NCBI GenBank assembly: GCA_044375695.1
Contig: JBILMG010000033.1
Coordinates: 1 to 8,753 of the forward strand
Reading direction: 5' to 3'
DNA: 8,753 nt
From: DATDYW01 sp044375695
Lineage (GTDB): Bacteria > Patescibacteriota > Minisyncoccia > Phycocordibacterales > JAACPR01
The notes below the pieces were generated by a model. That model made no database searches and was not told where the DNA came from. It saw only the letters and a list, made by a program, of their open reading frames with translations. Position numbers and translations under genes: made by a program. Shown piece by piece: positions 1 through 5,808 of this stretch (within the stretch, counting starts at the first letter, position 1; each line of letters opens with the position of its first letter).

Positions 1-28
1 GAGCGTAGGGGTGTACGGTGTGCGACAT
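1..28 (-). CDS. rpsC: 30S ribosomal protein S3, N-terminal fragment
   Basis: The ATG at 28-26 opens a frame reading MSHTVHPYA and runs off the left edge of the window. It starts 6 nt after the rplV stop codon, which is where rpsC sits in the conserved order rplV-rpsC. The short reading matches the N-terminus I remember for S3 of Patescibacteria (M-[ST]-H-[TS]-V-H-P-Y). S3 binds the 30S head and forms part of the mRNA entry channel. Only nine codons are visible, so the call rests on gene order plus this N-terminal motif. There is no Shine-Dalgarno sequence; the end of rplV fills the space where it would lie. Confidence 0.8.
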
Positions 29-34
29 ATAAAT

Positions 35-466
35 TTACGCGGTCTTTTTGGCCGCCTTCTTAGCGGCAGGCTTCTTGGCGACCTTGGCAGCCTTAGCGGC
101 TACGGCCTCGGCCTTCGGGGCTTCGGCAACCTTCGCGCCACCCTTGCGGGAGAGCTCGATGGTGATGTGGCTGCAGCGCTTGCGGATCGGAGACGAGCTG
201 CCGCGGGCGCGCGGCATCCAGCGCGACAGGGTGACACCCTGATCGACGGTAGCCTTGGAGACGTAGAGCTCATCGGCCGGAATGTTCGAGACGTGCGCGG
301 CATTCGCGATAGCCGACTCGAGGAGCTTCTTGACCTGGAGCGACGCGCGCTTCGGGGTGAACTCGAGGAGGGTGACGGCTTCCGGAGCCTGCTTGCCGCG
401 AATGAGGTCCACGAGGAGGCGAACCTTGCGGGGAGACTGGCGGTAGTTACGGAGAGTGGCGCGCAT
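35..466 (-). CDS. rplV: 50S ribosomal protein L22
   Basis: This 143-residue protein is L22, which binds 23S rRNA and lines the peptide exit tunnel. The N-terminus MRATLRNYRQSPRKVRLLVD, the central helix region (about 25-60) and the basic beta-hairpin loop around residues 84-98 (MPRARGSSSPIRKR), which reaches into the tunnel, are all present. Bacterial L22 is usually about 110 residues. The extra 35 or so residues are a C-terminal tail from about residue 108 made almost only of Ala, Lys, Val and Pro. The gene lies 15 nt after rpsS and 6 nt before rpsC, so the three are surely co-transcribed. The start ATG is preceded by AAAATCCC, with no Shine-Dalgarno motif. Confidence 0.97.
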   Translation of the reverse strand: MRATLRNYRQSPRKVRLLVDLIRGKQAPEAVTLLEFTPKRASLQVKKLLESAIANAAHVSNIPADELYVSKATVDQGVTLSRWMPRARGSSSPIRKRCSHITIELSRKGGAKVAEAPKAEAVAAKAAKVAKKPAAKKAAKKTA

Positions 467-481
467 GGGATTTTATAAGCT

Positions 482-838
482 CTACTTCTTCTTGGCCGGG
501 GCAGCGGCAGTGTCGGCGCCCTTGGCGGCCTTGGCGGCGGCGATTTCGGACTCGCGCTTAGCCTGGTCGAGCTCTTTCTGCATCTTACCGCCGTGACGGG
601 TGAAGCGCTTAGCCGGCGCGAATTCACCGAGGCGGTGTCCAACCATTTCCTCGGTGCAGGTGACATCCAGGTGCTTCTGGCCGTTGTACACGCCAAAGGT
701 GAAGCCAACCATCTCAGGGGCGATGACGGCGTCACGAACCCACACCTTAATAATCCCCGCCTCGGACGGGCGCTTTCCTTCGATTTTCTGGAGCAGGCGT
801 TCGTAGACGAACGGGCCCTTCTTGAGCGAGCGAGTCAT
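482..838 (-). CDS. rpsS: 30S ribosomal protein S19
   Basis: This is S19 of the 30S head, which works with S13 near the A-site finger. Family landmarks are the N-terminal RSLKKGPFVYE (residues 3-13), APEMVGFTFGVYNGQKH (about 40-56), and TEEMVGHRLGEFAPAKRF (about 62-79). The common SRRSTI segment reads VRDAVI here. At 118 residues it is about 26 longer than typical S19. The surplus is a charged, Ala/Lys-rich C-terminal tail from about residue 90 ending PAKKK. It is the first gene after the interruption of the S10 cluster and has its own promoter about 43 nt upstream. The start is preceded by CGCCAAACTCTC, with no ribosome binding site of the usual kind. Confidence 0.97.
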   Translation of the reverse strand: MTRSLKKGPFVYERLLQKIEGKRPSEAGIIKVWVRDAVIAPEMVGFTFGVYNGQKHLDVTCTEEMVGHRLGEFAPAKRFTRHGGKMQKELDQAKRESEIAAAKAAKGADTAAAPAKKK

Positions 839-880
839 GAGAGTTTGGCGAAAAAAATTGCCGTCTGGGCAACGCGCGGG

Positions 881-909
881 ATACTAGCGGAATACCCCTT
901 GGGGGTCAA
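881..909 (-). promoter_or_regulatory. Sigma70-type promoter for rpsS-rplV-rpsC
   Basis: On the minus strand TTGACC (909-904) is followed after exactly 17 nt by TAGTAT (886-881). The -35 matches 5 of 6 consensus positions and the -10 matches 4 of 6. Transcription would begin near 874, giving a leader of about 36 nt before the rpsS ATG. A small inverted repeat, ACCCC-TTG-GGGGT on the plus strand (894-906), sits across the spacer and the -35 box and could bind a protein or be chance. This promoter would let the downstream ribosomal genes be expressed despite the break after rplB. Confidence 0.65.
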
Positions 910-980
910 GCGGCCAAGGCGCGACGGCCGGCGGTAAGCGGTCTTTAAGCCCCAGATTGAGGGCCGAAAGGATCGAAGGC

Positions 981-1625
981 TCAGAAAAAAGCTTCTTCCC
1001 CTTCCCCGAGTGGACGGAATTCGATTCCGGCTGGCGGCAGGAATTTTGCGGGCGCGCCGTGAACGCTGCCGAAGCGGCCGTCTTGAATCATGCCGTCGTG
1101 CACCGGGAAGGCGACCTTTGGCTTTACGGCGAGCGCGTAGCGGACGGCATCCCGAATGCGGCACCAGGGGCCAGCCACCGGGAGAGCCAGAATTTCTACG
1201 GGTTTGCCGGGGACAGCGAAGGCGTCACCCGGGTAAAACAGGCGCCCATCGATGAAAAAGCCGGTGTTCTGTACCTGGCCCATCTCTTCGAAGATTTCCT
1301 CGTGGCGGGCATCGTGGGCCTCTAGGGGCACCCCGGAGACCTCGGCCGCAGCCTCCCCTTCCAGCACCTGGTGGACGATGCCTTCCGCGGCCAAAATCGT
1401 GCCGACGGCCGCATTGGCGACGACCTGAGCGGCGGGGTTATTGGCGAGCACCGCCTTGAGGGACTCCACGTGGAAGTGGTCGGCGTGCTCGTGGGTAATG
1501 ACCGCCAAATCGATGCCGGTGGCCTCGTTCTGGCCGGTAGAAAAATTGCCAGGATCGGTGAGGATTCGCTTCCCCGCGTCGGTTTCGATGAGGAGGCAGC
1601 AGTGGCCAATTTTTCGGATTTTCAT
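981..1625 (-). CDS. MBL-fold metal-dependent hydrolase (UlaG-like)
   Basis: This 214-residue protein has the metallo-beta-lactamase fold signature HEHADH at residues 45-50, the HxHxDH zinc site. A further metal-ligand candidate is D134 in YPGDAF, with H176 in FPVHDGM near the end. H104 or H108 may supply the remaining ligand. The LALPVAGPW segment (146-154) and the FPVHDG segment resemble a group of small UlaG-like hydrolases common in Patescibacteria and Actinobacteria whose substrate is unknown. It has no signal peptide, so it should be cytoplasmic. It lies between a plus-strand gene and rpsS, 142 nt before rpsS, with no clear terminator between, so read-through into rpsS is possible. I could not find a convincing promoter. 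The start has GATTGAAGCC before it and no Shine-Dalgarno motif. Confidence 0.88.
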   Translation of the reverse strand: MKIRKIGHCCLLIETDAGKRILTDPGNFSTGQNEATGIDLAVITHEHADHFHVESLKAVLANNPAAQVVANAAVGTILAAEGIVHQVLEGEAAAEVSGVPLEAHDARHEEIFEEMGQVQNTGFFIDGRLFYPGDAFAVPGKPVEILALPVAGPWCRIRDAVRYALAVKPKVAFPVHDGMIQDGRFGSVHGAPAKFLPPAGIEFRPLGEGEEAFF

Positions 1626-1658
1626 GGCTTCAATCGTACCACCCGCCCGCGCGGCACC

Positions 1659-1683
1659 CTCCGGAAAACCGGAGCCGTTTTTT
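1659..1683 (+). terminator. Terminator-like hairpin before the plus-strand gene
   Basis: CTCCGG (1659-1664), loop AAAA, CCGGAG (1669-1674), then CCG and six T residues (1678-1683) on the plus strand. This has the form of an intrinsic terminator reading rightward, yet the only gene just upstream (the hydrolase) points the other way. It may stop antisense transcription coming from the left or act as an attenuator. Read on the minus strand the hairpin has no following U-run. Confidence 0.5.
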
Positions 1684-1689
1684 GACTAA

Positions 1690-1708
1690 ACAAACAATAA
1701 GTGTTTGT
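1690..1708. promoter_or_regulatory. Inverted repeat between divergent genes, possible operator
   Basis: A perfect 7-bp inverted repeat, ACAAACA (1690-1696), spacer ATAAG, TGTTTGT (1702-1708), lies in an AT-rich patch between the hydrolase gene and the plus-strand gene. TTGACT at 1682-1687 could be a -35 box for the plus-strand gene, but the hexamer 17 nt later (TTGTGT) is a poor -10. The repeat could be an operator for either or both genes, or an RNA hairpin. No function is shown. Confidence 0.35.
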
Positions 1709-1717
1709 GTTGTTTCG

Positions 1718-2500
1718 ATGAGAACCATCAAAAAAATACTCAGAAAAATTCTGTTCGGTCGCGCCTTCGGCGGACTCGAATGGCCCCAGGTGGCGGCGCT
1801 TCGCGACCGCCTGGTGAAACGGTCCCAGGCGACCCCCGAAGCAGACGATGACCTTCCCGGGATTGAATACCTAGGCTGGACGCTCGCCACGAGGTCGCTT
1901 AACAGAGCGTTCGCTACGACCGCACTGTGCACCATGGCAGCGGCCTTCGCCGCCGTTAACTGGCACCAGCCCTACCCCGGTCGAGACATCGCCTGGATCG
2001 CCGTCGGCATCATTGCCGCGGTCGTTGCAGCCGTGCTCTACGCAACCAGGCGAACATTCCTGGCTGAGGCAAGGCAGAGCGCCCCCCAGAGCCCCGAGGC
2101 AAGAAACCAGGCTGGGGAATCGCTCTCCAAAGCCGAGCGAGCCGTTCGTCGGCTCCGACGCGAGATGCCCGAGTGCTTTTGGGCGCTGGTGACACGGGTA
2201 GACGCGAAGAGCATCGTGCTCAAACAGATTGCGGCGTGCGACGACGTAGCCCGGGCAACCGTAGCGCTTTCAAGCGCGCGAGGGCACATAGACGACTGGG
2301 GCGAGCCGGCTGTCGGCGTCCTGGAAAAGCTGGTGTCCGACTGCGGCAAGCTATGGCCCGGACTCACGGGCACGCTTCGCCTGTTCGATCCAGGGCCCCT
2401 CGAGGCTGCGGGCGAGAACGTCATCATCGAGACGGCCCCGCCCTCACCGCCCGACGAGCCTCTGGCAGTCCCGCAAACGGACCCGCCGCCGAGCGCCTAA
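1718..2500 (+). CDS. Unrecognised protein with two membrane helices
   Basis: I do not recognise a family. From the ATG at 1718 the product has 260 residues. A basic N-terminal stretch (MRTIKKILRKIL) is followed by a short soluble part, a hydrophobic segment at about 64-80, and a second at about 90-109 after a short turn (NWHQPYPGRD). Next comes a soluble, charged, probably helical domain (about 111-215), and the tail (about 235-260) is rich in Pro, Glu and Asp. The two helices suggest an inner-membrane hairpin with both ends in the cytoplasm. A TTG at 1682 would add 12 residues, but that region looks like promoter sequence, so I prefer the ATG; neither has a Shine-Dalgarno motif. The gene opposes the ribosomal cluster and has terminator-like hairpins on both sides. 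The long frame, the domain-like layout and a matching terminator make it a likely real gene. Confidence 0.75.
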   Translation: MRTIKKILRKILFGRAFGGLEWPQVAALRDRLVKRSQATPEADDDLPGIEYLGWTLATRSLNRAFATTALCTMAAAFAAVNWHQPYPGRDIAWIAVGIIAAVVAAVLYATRRTFLAEARQSAPQSPEARNQAGESLSKAERAVRRLRREMPECFWALVTRVDAKSIVLKQIAACDDVARATVALSSARGHIDDWGEPAVGVLEKLVSDCGKLWPGLTGTLRLFDPGPLEAAGENVIIETAPPSPPDEPLAVPQTDPPPSA

Positions 2501-2505
2501 TCCCC

Positions 2506-2533
2506 CGCCGACCTTTGGTCGGCGTTTTCTTTT
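2506..2533 (+). terminator. Intrinsic terminator of the plus-strand gene
   Basis: The stem CGCCGACC (2506-2513) pairs with GGTCGGCG (2517-2524) around a TTT loop, followed by TTTTCTTTT (2525-2533). It starts 5 nt after the stop codon. On the opposite strand there is no U-run, so it acts only rightward. Confidence 0.9.
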
Positions 2534-2555
2534 GATGATCACAAATCAGACTGTA

Positions 2556-2577
2556 TTTCGTGACGAGCACCACGAAA
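2556..2577. repeat. Inverted repeat in the rplB downstream region
   Basis: TTTCGTG (2556-2562) and CACGAAA (2571-2577) are perfect 7-bp arms around an 8-nt spacer. It has no adjoining T-run in either direction, so it does not look like a terminator. It overlaps one copy of a 9-nt direct repeat, GTATTTCGT, found at 2553-2561 and again at 2620-2628. Confidence 0.4.
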
Positions 2578-2593
2578 CCGTCAGGACCGAGCG

Positions 2594-2616
2594 AAAACCG
2601 CCCCTCTGCGAGGCGG
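2594..2616 (-). terminator. Possible second terminator downstream of rplB
   Basis: On the minus strand CCGCCTC (2616-2610) pairs with GGGGCGG (2604-2598) with one G-T wobble and a GCAGA loop, followed by TTTT (2597-2594). Part of its left arm can instead pair with GCGGAA/TTCCGC (2613-2618 with 2628-2633), so the two hairpins exclude each other. The U-run is short, so strength is doubtful. Confidence 0.45.
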
Positions 2617-2660
2617 AAAGTATTTCGTTCCGCTTGGCACGTAGGCGACAGTCGAATGCG

Positions 2661-2724
2661 AAAAACCGCTCTCCCTAGCCCGACGACGTACTCAATGTAC
2701 GGCGAGGGCGTAGGAGGCGGTTTT
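2661..2724. terminator. Long inverted repeat after rplB, possible two-way terminator
   Basis: On the minus strand AAAACCGCCTCC (2724-2713) can pair with GGAGAGCGGTTTT (2674-2662, one bulged A). The apical part can fold further through GCCC/GGGC and a small GTAC-ATTGA-GTAC hairpin. Stem ends carry T-runs in both directions (TTTT at 2721-2724 on plus; TTTTT at 2665-2661 on minus), as in two-way terminators. It starts 17 nt after the rplB stop codon and is the most likely end of the tuf-rplB transcript. The loop is long, which lowers confidence. Confidence 0.5.
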
Positions 2725-2740
2725 GCGCGTCGAATGGAGC

Positions 2741-3586
2741 CTACTTCTTCTTGCCGACTTTGCGGCGGGAGACGATGAAGACGTTCGAGTACTTCTTCGG
2801 CGAGCGGGTCTTCTGGCCCTTGCCCGTCGGCTTGCCCCAGAGGGACTTAGCGCGGCGCAGACCTCGGCCCTGGCGACCTTCACCACCACCGTGCGGGTGA
2901 TCAACCGGGTTCATAGCGGTACCGCGGACGGTCGGGCGAATGCCCATCCAGCGCGAGCGGCCGGCCTTACCGATGGAGACGAGGTGGTGGTCCGGGTTGG
3001 AAACCTCGCCAACGGTGGCCCAGGCGGTCGAGATGAACTTGCGAACCTCGGTCGACGGCAGGCGGATGTGGGTCATGCCCGCGTCCTGCGCGATGACCTC
3101 GGCGAAGGTGCCGGCAGAGCGGACCATCTTGGCGCCGGCGCCCGGCTTGATCTCGAGGTTGTAGACGAAGGTACCGACCGGCAGCGCGCCGAGCGGGAGG
3201 CGGTTACCCACCGCCACCTTGGCGTCCTCGGCCGTGTGGATGACGTCGCCGACCTTGGCGGTCTGCGGCAGGAGCGCGTAGCGGCGCTCGCCGTCGCGGT
3301 AGCAGATGCGGGCGATGAAACCAGAGCGGAACGGATCGTACTCGATGGTCTCGACGGTCGCCGGCACGTTGCGCTTCGCGTAGCCGAAGTCGACGTCGCG
3401 GTAGAGGCGCTTGTGGCCGCCGCCCTGGTGGCGAACGGTGATGCGGCCGAAACCGTTGCGACCGGCGCGCTTGGCGGCGCCGGAGACGAGCGACTTCATC
3501 GGCGCGTCGCCCGAGAGCACCTTCTTGTAGTAAATACGAGTGGTGTTGCGGAGCGACTTGGTCGTGGGCTTGTACTTCTTAAGCAT
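2741..3586 (-). CDS. rplB: 50S ribosomal protein L2
   Basis: This 281-residue protein is L2, a 23S rRNA-binding protein needed for subunit association and close to the peptidyl transferase centre. The N-terminal MLKKYKPTTKSLRNTT, the middle RNA-binding fold (ITVRHQGGGHKRLYR, about 50-64), and the C-terminal NPVDHPHGGGEGRQGRG (about 226-242) with the conserved functional histidine (about 230) are all clear. Length is close to the usual 270-280. It starts 23 nt after rplW. The run before its ATG is AACCACCGCCCCC, with no Shine-Dalgarno motif. In most bacteria rpsS follows at once; here 1.9 kb and two unrelated genes separate them. Confidence 0.98.
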   Translation of the reverse strand: MLKKYKPTTKSLRNTTRIYYKKVLSGDAPMKSLVSGAAKRAGRNGFGRITVRHQGGGHKRLYRDVDFGYAKRNVPATVETIEYDPFRSGFIARICYRDGERRYALLPQTAKVGDVIHTAEDAKVAVGNRLPLGALPVGTFVYNLEIKPGAGAKMVRSAGTFAEVIAQDAGMTHIRLPSTEVRKFISTAWATVGEVSNPDHHLVSIGKAGRSRWMGIRPTVRGTAMNPVDHPHGGGEGRQGRGLRRAKSLWGKPTGKGQKTRSPKKYSNVFIVSRRKVGKKK

Positions 3587-3609
3587 GGGGGCGGTGGTTA
3601 ATAAAAGGT

Positions 3610-4002
3610 TTAGACGAACTCGATGGTCTCGCCCTTCTTGAGGAAGACGACCGCCTTCTTGCCCGGCTTCGAGTCGCCGAGGCGACCGGCGCGGACAATC
3701 GGCTTCGAGGAGATGGCCGAGGTGGTGACCTTCTGCGGCACGACGCCGTAGATGACGCGGAACGCCGCGGCGATTTCGCGCTTGGTGGCGTCGGTGAGGA
3801 CGTTGAAGGTGTAGGCGTTCGCGCCCGCGAGGTGCGCGGCCTTCTCGGTGACGCGCGGGCTCACGATGACGCGGGAGAGGCGGGCGTCCATCGGGCGAGC
3901 CTTGGACTCGCCTTTCTTGGCGACAGCCGAGGCGGCCTTCGGGGCCTTAGCCTTCTTCTCTTTCGCCGGAGCGGCAGCCTTCTTTTTGGAGAAAATTCCC
4001 AT
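3610..4002 (-). CDS. rplW: 50S ribosomal protein L23
   Basis: L23 sits at the peptide exit site and is the docking point for trigger factor and the signal recognition particle. The conserved part begins near residue 42 with LSRVIVSPRVTEKAAHLA, followed by NAYTFNVLTDATKREIAAAF and a C-terminal KKAVVFLKKGETIEFV. Family members are usually 95-105 residues; this one has 130. The surplus is an N-terminal arm of about 40 residues made mainly of Ala and Lys. An N-terminal arm on L23 is less usual than a C-terminal tail. The ATG at 4002 is the only reasonable start and lies 11 nt after the rplD stop codon. Confidence 0.96.
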   Translation of the reverse strand: MGIFSKKKAAAPAKEKKAKAPKAASAVAKKGESKARPMDARLSRVIVSPRVTEKAAHLAGANAYTFNVLTDATKREIAAAFRVIYGVVPQKVTTSAISSKPIVRAGRLGDSKPGKKAVVFLKKGETIEFV

Positions 4003-4013
4003 GGTACTTCTGG

Positions 4014-4691
4014 TTAGGCGCGGGCCGTTTTCGAGGCGAGGCGCGAGGCGATCGCCGCGACGGAGACCTCCGGGCGCTCGATGAGGATCACCTTGGCGCG
4101 GAGGGCGTCGACCACGTTGAGGCTGCGAGCCTCGGCGACGGAGACGTTGCCGAAGTTGCGGAAGCTCTTCTCGAGGTCGAGGGACTTCTCGCCGGTCGCG
4201 ATCAGGGCCGCGTTCGTGCGGTGCACGAGGCGAGCCTGGCCGGAGCCCTTGGCGATAGCCGTGATCGCCTTCTTCGCGTCAGCGGTCTTCGGAGCGGCGA
4301 ACGAGAGGGCGTCAACGAAGACGACCTCGCCGTCGCGGAACTTCTGGGAGAGAACAACGGCGAGCGCCTTGGCGGCCGCGCGGCGGTTCACCTTGCGATC
4401 GAAGTTCTTGCCGGAAACCGGGCCGTGAGCTTTACCGCCACCCACCCAAATCGGGGAGCGCGAGGAGCCGTGACGGGCGCGGCCGGTACCCTTCTGCTTC
4501 CAGGGCTTGCGGCCACCGCCACGAACTTCGCCGCGGTTCTTGGCGTGCGCGATCGGCGCGCGAGACGCGGTCTCCATCGCGGTCTTGGTCTGGTGGACGA
4601 GGTCCGCGTTCCAGGCGAGCCCAAAGATGGACTCGGGGAGCTCGGTCTCGCCAACCTTCTTGCCTGCGGCGTCGTAGAGGGGTGCCTTCAT
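4014..4691 (-). CDS. rplD: 50S ribosomal protein L4
   Basis: This 225-residue protein is L4, an early assembly protein whose extended loop narrows the exit tunnel. The loop is recognisable at about residues 53-91 (RGGGRKPWKQKGTGRARHGS, then PIWVGGGKAHGP). The Rossmann-like globular part follows, with KFRDGEVVFVDALSF and SLNVVDALRAKVILIERPEV. Length is normal for the family (about 200-225). In E. coli, L4 represses its own operon by acting on the S10 leader. No copy of that leader is recognisable here, though structured gaps exist near rpsJ. It starts 27 nt after the rplC stop. Confidence 0.97.
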   Translation of the reverse strand: MKAPLYDAAGKKVGETELPESIFGLAWNADLVHQTKTAMETASRAPIAHAKNRGEVRGGGRKPWKQKGTGRARHGSSRSPIWVGGGKAHGPVSGKNFDRKVNRRAAAKALAVVLSQKFRDGEVVFVDALSFAAPKTADAKKAITAIAKGSGQARLVHRTNAALIATGEKSLDLEKSFRNFGNVSVAEARSLNVVDALRAKVILIERPEVSVAAIASRLASKTARA

Positions 4692-4718
4692 CGTAGTGTT
4701 CGTAATAGTTTCGTGTGA

Positions 4719-5333
4719 CTAGCCGCGGACAATGACCATCGAGCCGCGACGGCCGGGGATCGCGCCGGAGACGTAGAGCTCCGAGGCGTCGGCGTCGATA
4801 GCCGCGACGGTGAGGTTGCGGACGGAGATGGTGTCGCCACCCATGCGACCGGCCATGCGGGTGCCCTTGGCAACGCGACCGCCAGCGCGACCGCCGCCAC
4901 CAATAGAACCGGCCTCGCGCTCGGAGTGCTTCTGACCGTGGGTGCGCTGACCGCCCTTGAAGCGGTGACGCTTAACCACGCCCTGGAAGCCCTTACCCTT
5001 GGAGGTACCGGTGACGCGCACCTTGTCGCCAACCGAGAAGATACCGACCTCGAGCTTGGTGCCGACCTCGGGAGCATCCTCTTCCTTCGCGAACTCGCGG
5101 AAGGTCTTGGACGCGAAGCCGAGGGCCTTGGTCTTACCGGCGAGGGCCTTGCCCACGCGGGAAGCCTTGGCGGAAGGAACGGCGAGGACGATCGCCTCGT
5201 AGCCGTCGGTCTCCTTGGTCTTAATCTGCGCCACGACCGGCGGGACAACCTTGAGGATAGTGACAGGCACGGCGCGACCTTCCCCATCGAAAATCTGGGT
5301 CATGCGGTCTTTGGTGGCGATGAGTGACTTCAT
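4719..5333 (-). CDS. rplC: 50S ribosomal protein L3
   Basis: L3 is an early-assembly 23S-binding protein that reaches the peptidyl transferase centre. I place the start at the ATG at 5333, giving 204 residues beginning MKSLIATKDRMTQIFDGEG, the normal L3 N-terminus. The frame is open for 26 further codons upstream, but those residues resemble nothing in L3 and include the intergenic hairpins. Landmarks are VGDKVRVTGTSKGKGFQGVVKRH with the first residue near 101, and the central loop GGQRTHGQKHSEREAGSIG (about 127-145). Length is close to the E. coli protein (209). The bases before the start are CACCCAACCCCC, with no Shine-Dalgarno motif. Confidence 0.96.
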   Translation of the reverse strand: MKSLIATKDRMTQIFDGEGRAVPVTILKVVPPVVAQIKTKETDGYEAIVLAVPSAKASRVGKALAGKTKALGFASKTFREFAKEEDAPEVGTKLEVGIFSVGDKVRVTGTSKGKGFQGVVKRHRFKGGQRTHGQKHSEREAGSIGGGGRAGGRVAKGTRMAGRMGGDTISVRNLTVAAIDADASELYVSGAIPGRRGSMVIVRG

Positions 5334-5381
5334 GGGGGTTGGGTGGTCTCTAGGGCTGGTTTGGCGGTGCTTTTGGGTTGA

Positions 5382-5398
5382 TTTCTCTTGAAGAGAAA
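5382..5398. repeat. Perfect 17-bp palindrome between rpsJ and rplC
   Basis: TTTCTCTT (5382-5389), central G, AAGAGAAA (5391-5398). As RNA it gives a 6-bp stem with a 5-nt loop; as DNA it looks like an operator half-site pair. It lies 48 nt before the rplC start and has no U-run after it, so a simple terminator is unlikely. Confidence 0.5.
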
Positions 5399-5404
5399 GC
5401 CTAA

Positions 5405-5428
5405 CGGCCATCCCAGACGGGACGGCCG
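5405..5428 (-). promoter_or_regulatory. 10-bp hairpin just after rpsJ
   Basis: On the minus strand CGGCCGTCCC (5428-5419) pairs with GGGATGGCCG (5414-5405) with one G-T wobble and a GTCT loop. It starts 6 nt after the rpsJ stop codon. The next bases are TTAGGCTTTCTC, not a clean U-run, so it could be an attenuator, a processing or stability hairpin, or a weak terminator. Confidence 0.5.
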
Positions 5429-5434
5429 CAGACC

Positions 5435-5776
5435 TTACATCATCTTGACGTCGATATCAACACCGGACGGGAGGGAGAGGTTGGTGAGGGCCTCAACCAC
5501 CTTGGCCGAAGGATTCACGATATCGATGATGCGCTTGTGGACGCGCATCTCGAACTGCTCGCGGGCGTCCTTGTAGACGAAGGCCGAGCGGTTAACCGTG
5601 TACTTCTTGATCTCCGTCGGGAGCGGGATAGGGCCGGCCACAGCCGCGTCGTAGCGGCGGGCGGTCTCGACAATCTGGCGCACGGACGCATCCAGAATCT
5701 TGTGGTCGTAGGCGCGGACGCGAATGCGGAGCTTCGCGACGGCCTCGACACCCTTCTCTTCCTTTTTGGTAGCCAT
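5435..5776 (-). CDS. rpsJ: 30S ribosomal protein S10
   Basis: S10 is a protein of the 30S head and, as NusE, also an antitermination factor. The 113-residue sequence carries KLRIRVRAYDHKILDASVRQ (about 15-34), the loop GPIPLPTEIKKYTVNRS (about 48-64) and the end segment FEMRVHKRIIDIVNPS, all standard. It is about ten residues longer than most S10 because of a charged N-terminal extension (MATKKEEKGVEAVAK). It follows tuf, as in many bacteria where the str and S10 operons abut, but after a structured 114-nt gap. The start is preceded by GAAAACAAACACT, with no Shine-Dalgarno sequence. Confidence 0.97.
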   Translation of the reverse strand: MATKKEEKGVEAVAKLRIRVRAYDHKILDASVRQIVETARRYDAAVAGPIPLPTEIKKYTVNRSAFVYKDAREQFEMRVHKRIIDIVNPSAKVVEALTNLSLPSGVDIDVKMM

Positions 5777-5808
5777 AGTGTTTGTTTTCGAGTCTTTTCT
5801 TGTCGCCG

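Noticed and set aside
911..930. CGGCC and GGCCG arms before rpsS as a terminator for the hydrolase gene
   Set aside because: The stem is only 5 bp with a 10-nt loop and no U-run.
981..2500. A toxin-antitoxin or defence pair formed by the hydrolase and the membrane protein
   Set aside because: They are divergent rather than in one operon, the hydrolase resembles housekeeping UlaG-like enzymes, and nothing in the membrane protein points to a defence family.
2723..3601. A 292-codon plus-strand frame antisense to rplB
   Set aside because: It is the shadow of L2; the product is Arg/Ala/Val/Asp-rich with no family signature.
5334..5411. A 26-residue N-terminal extension of L3 from an ATG at 5411
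   Set aside because: It would overlap the intergenic hairpins and resembles nothing in L3. The ATG at 5333 gives the standard N-terminus.
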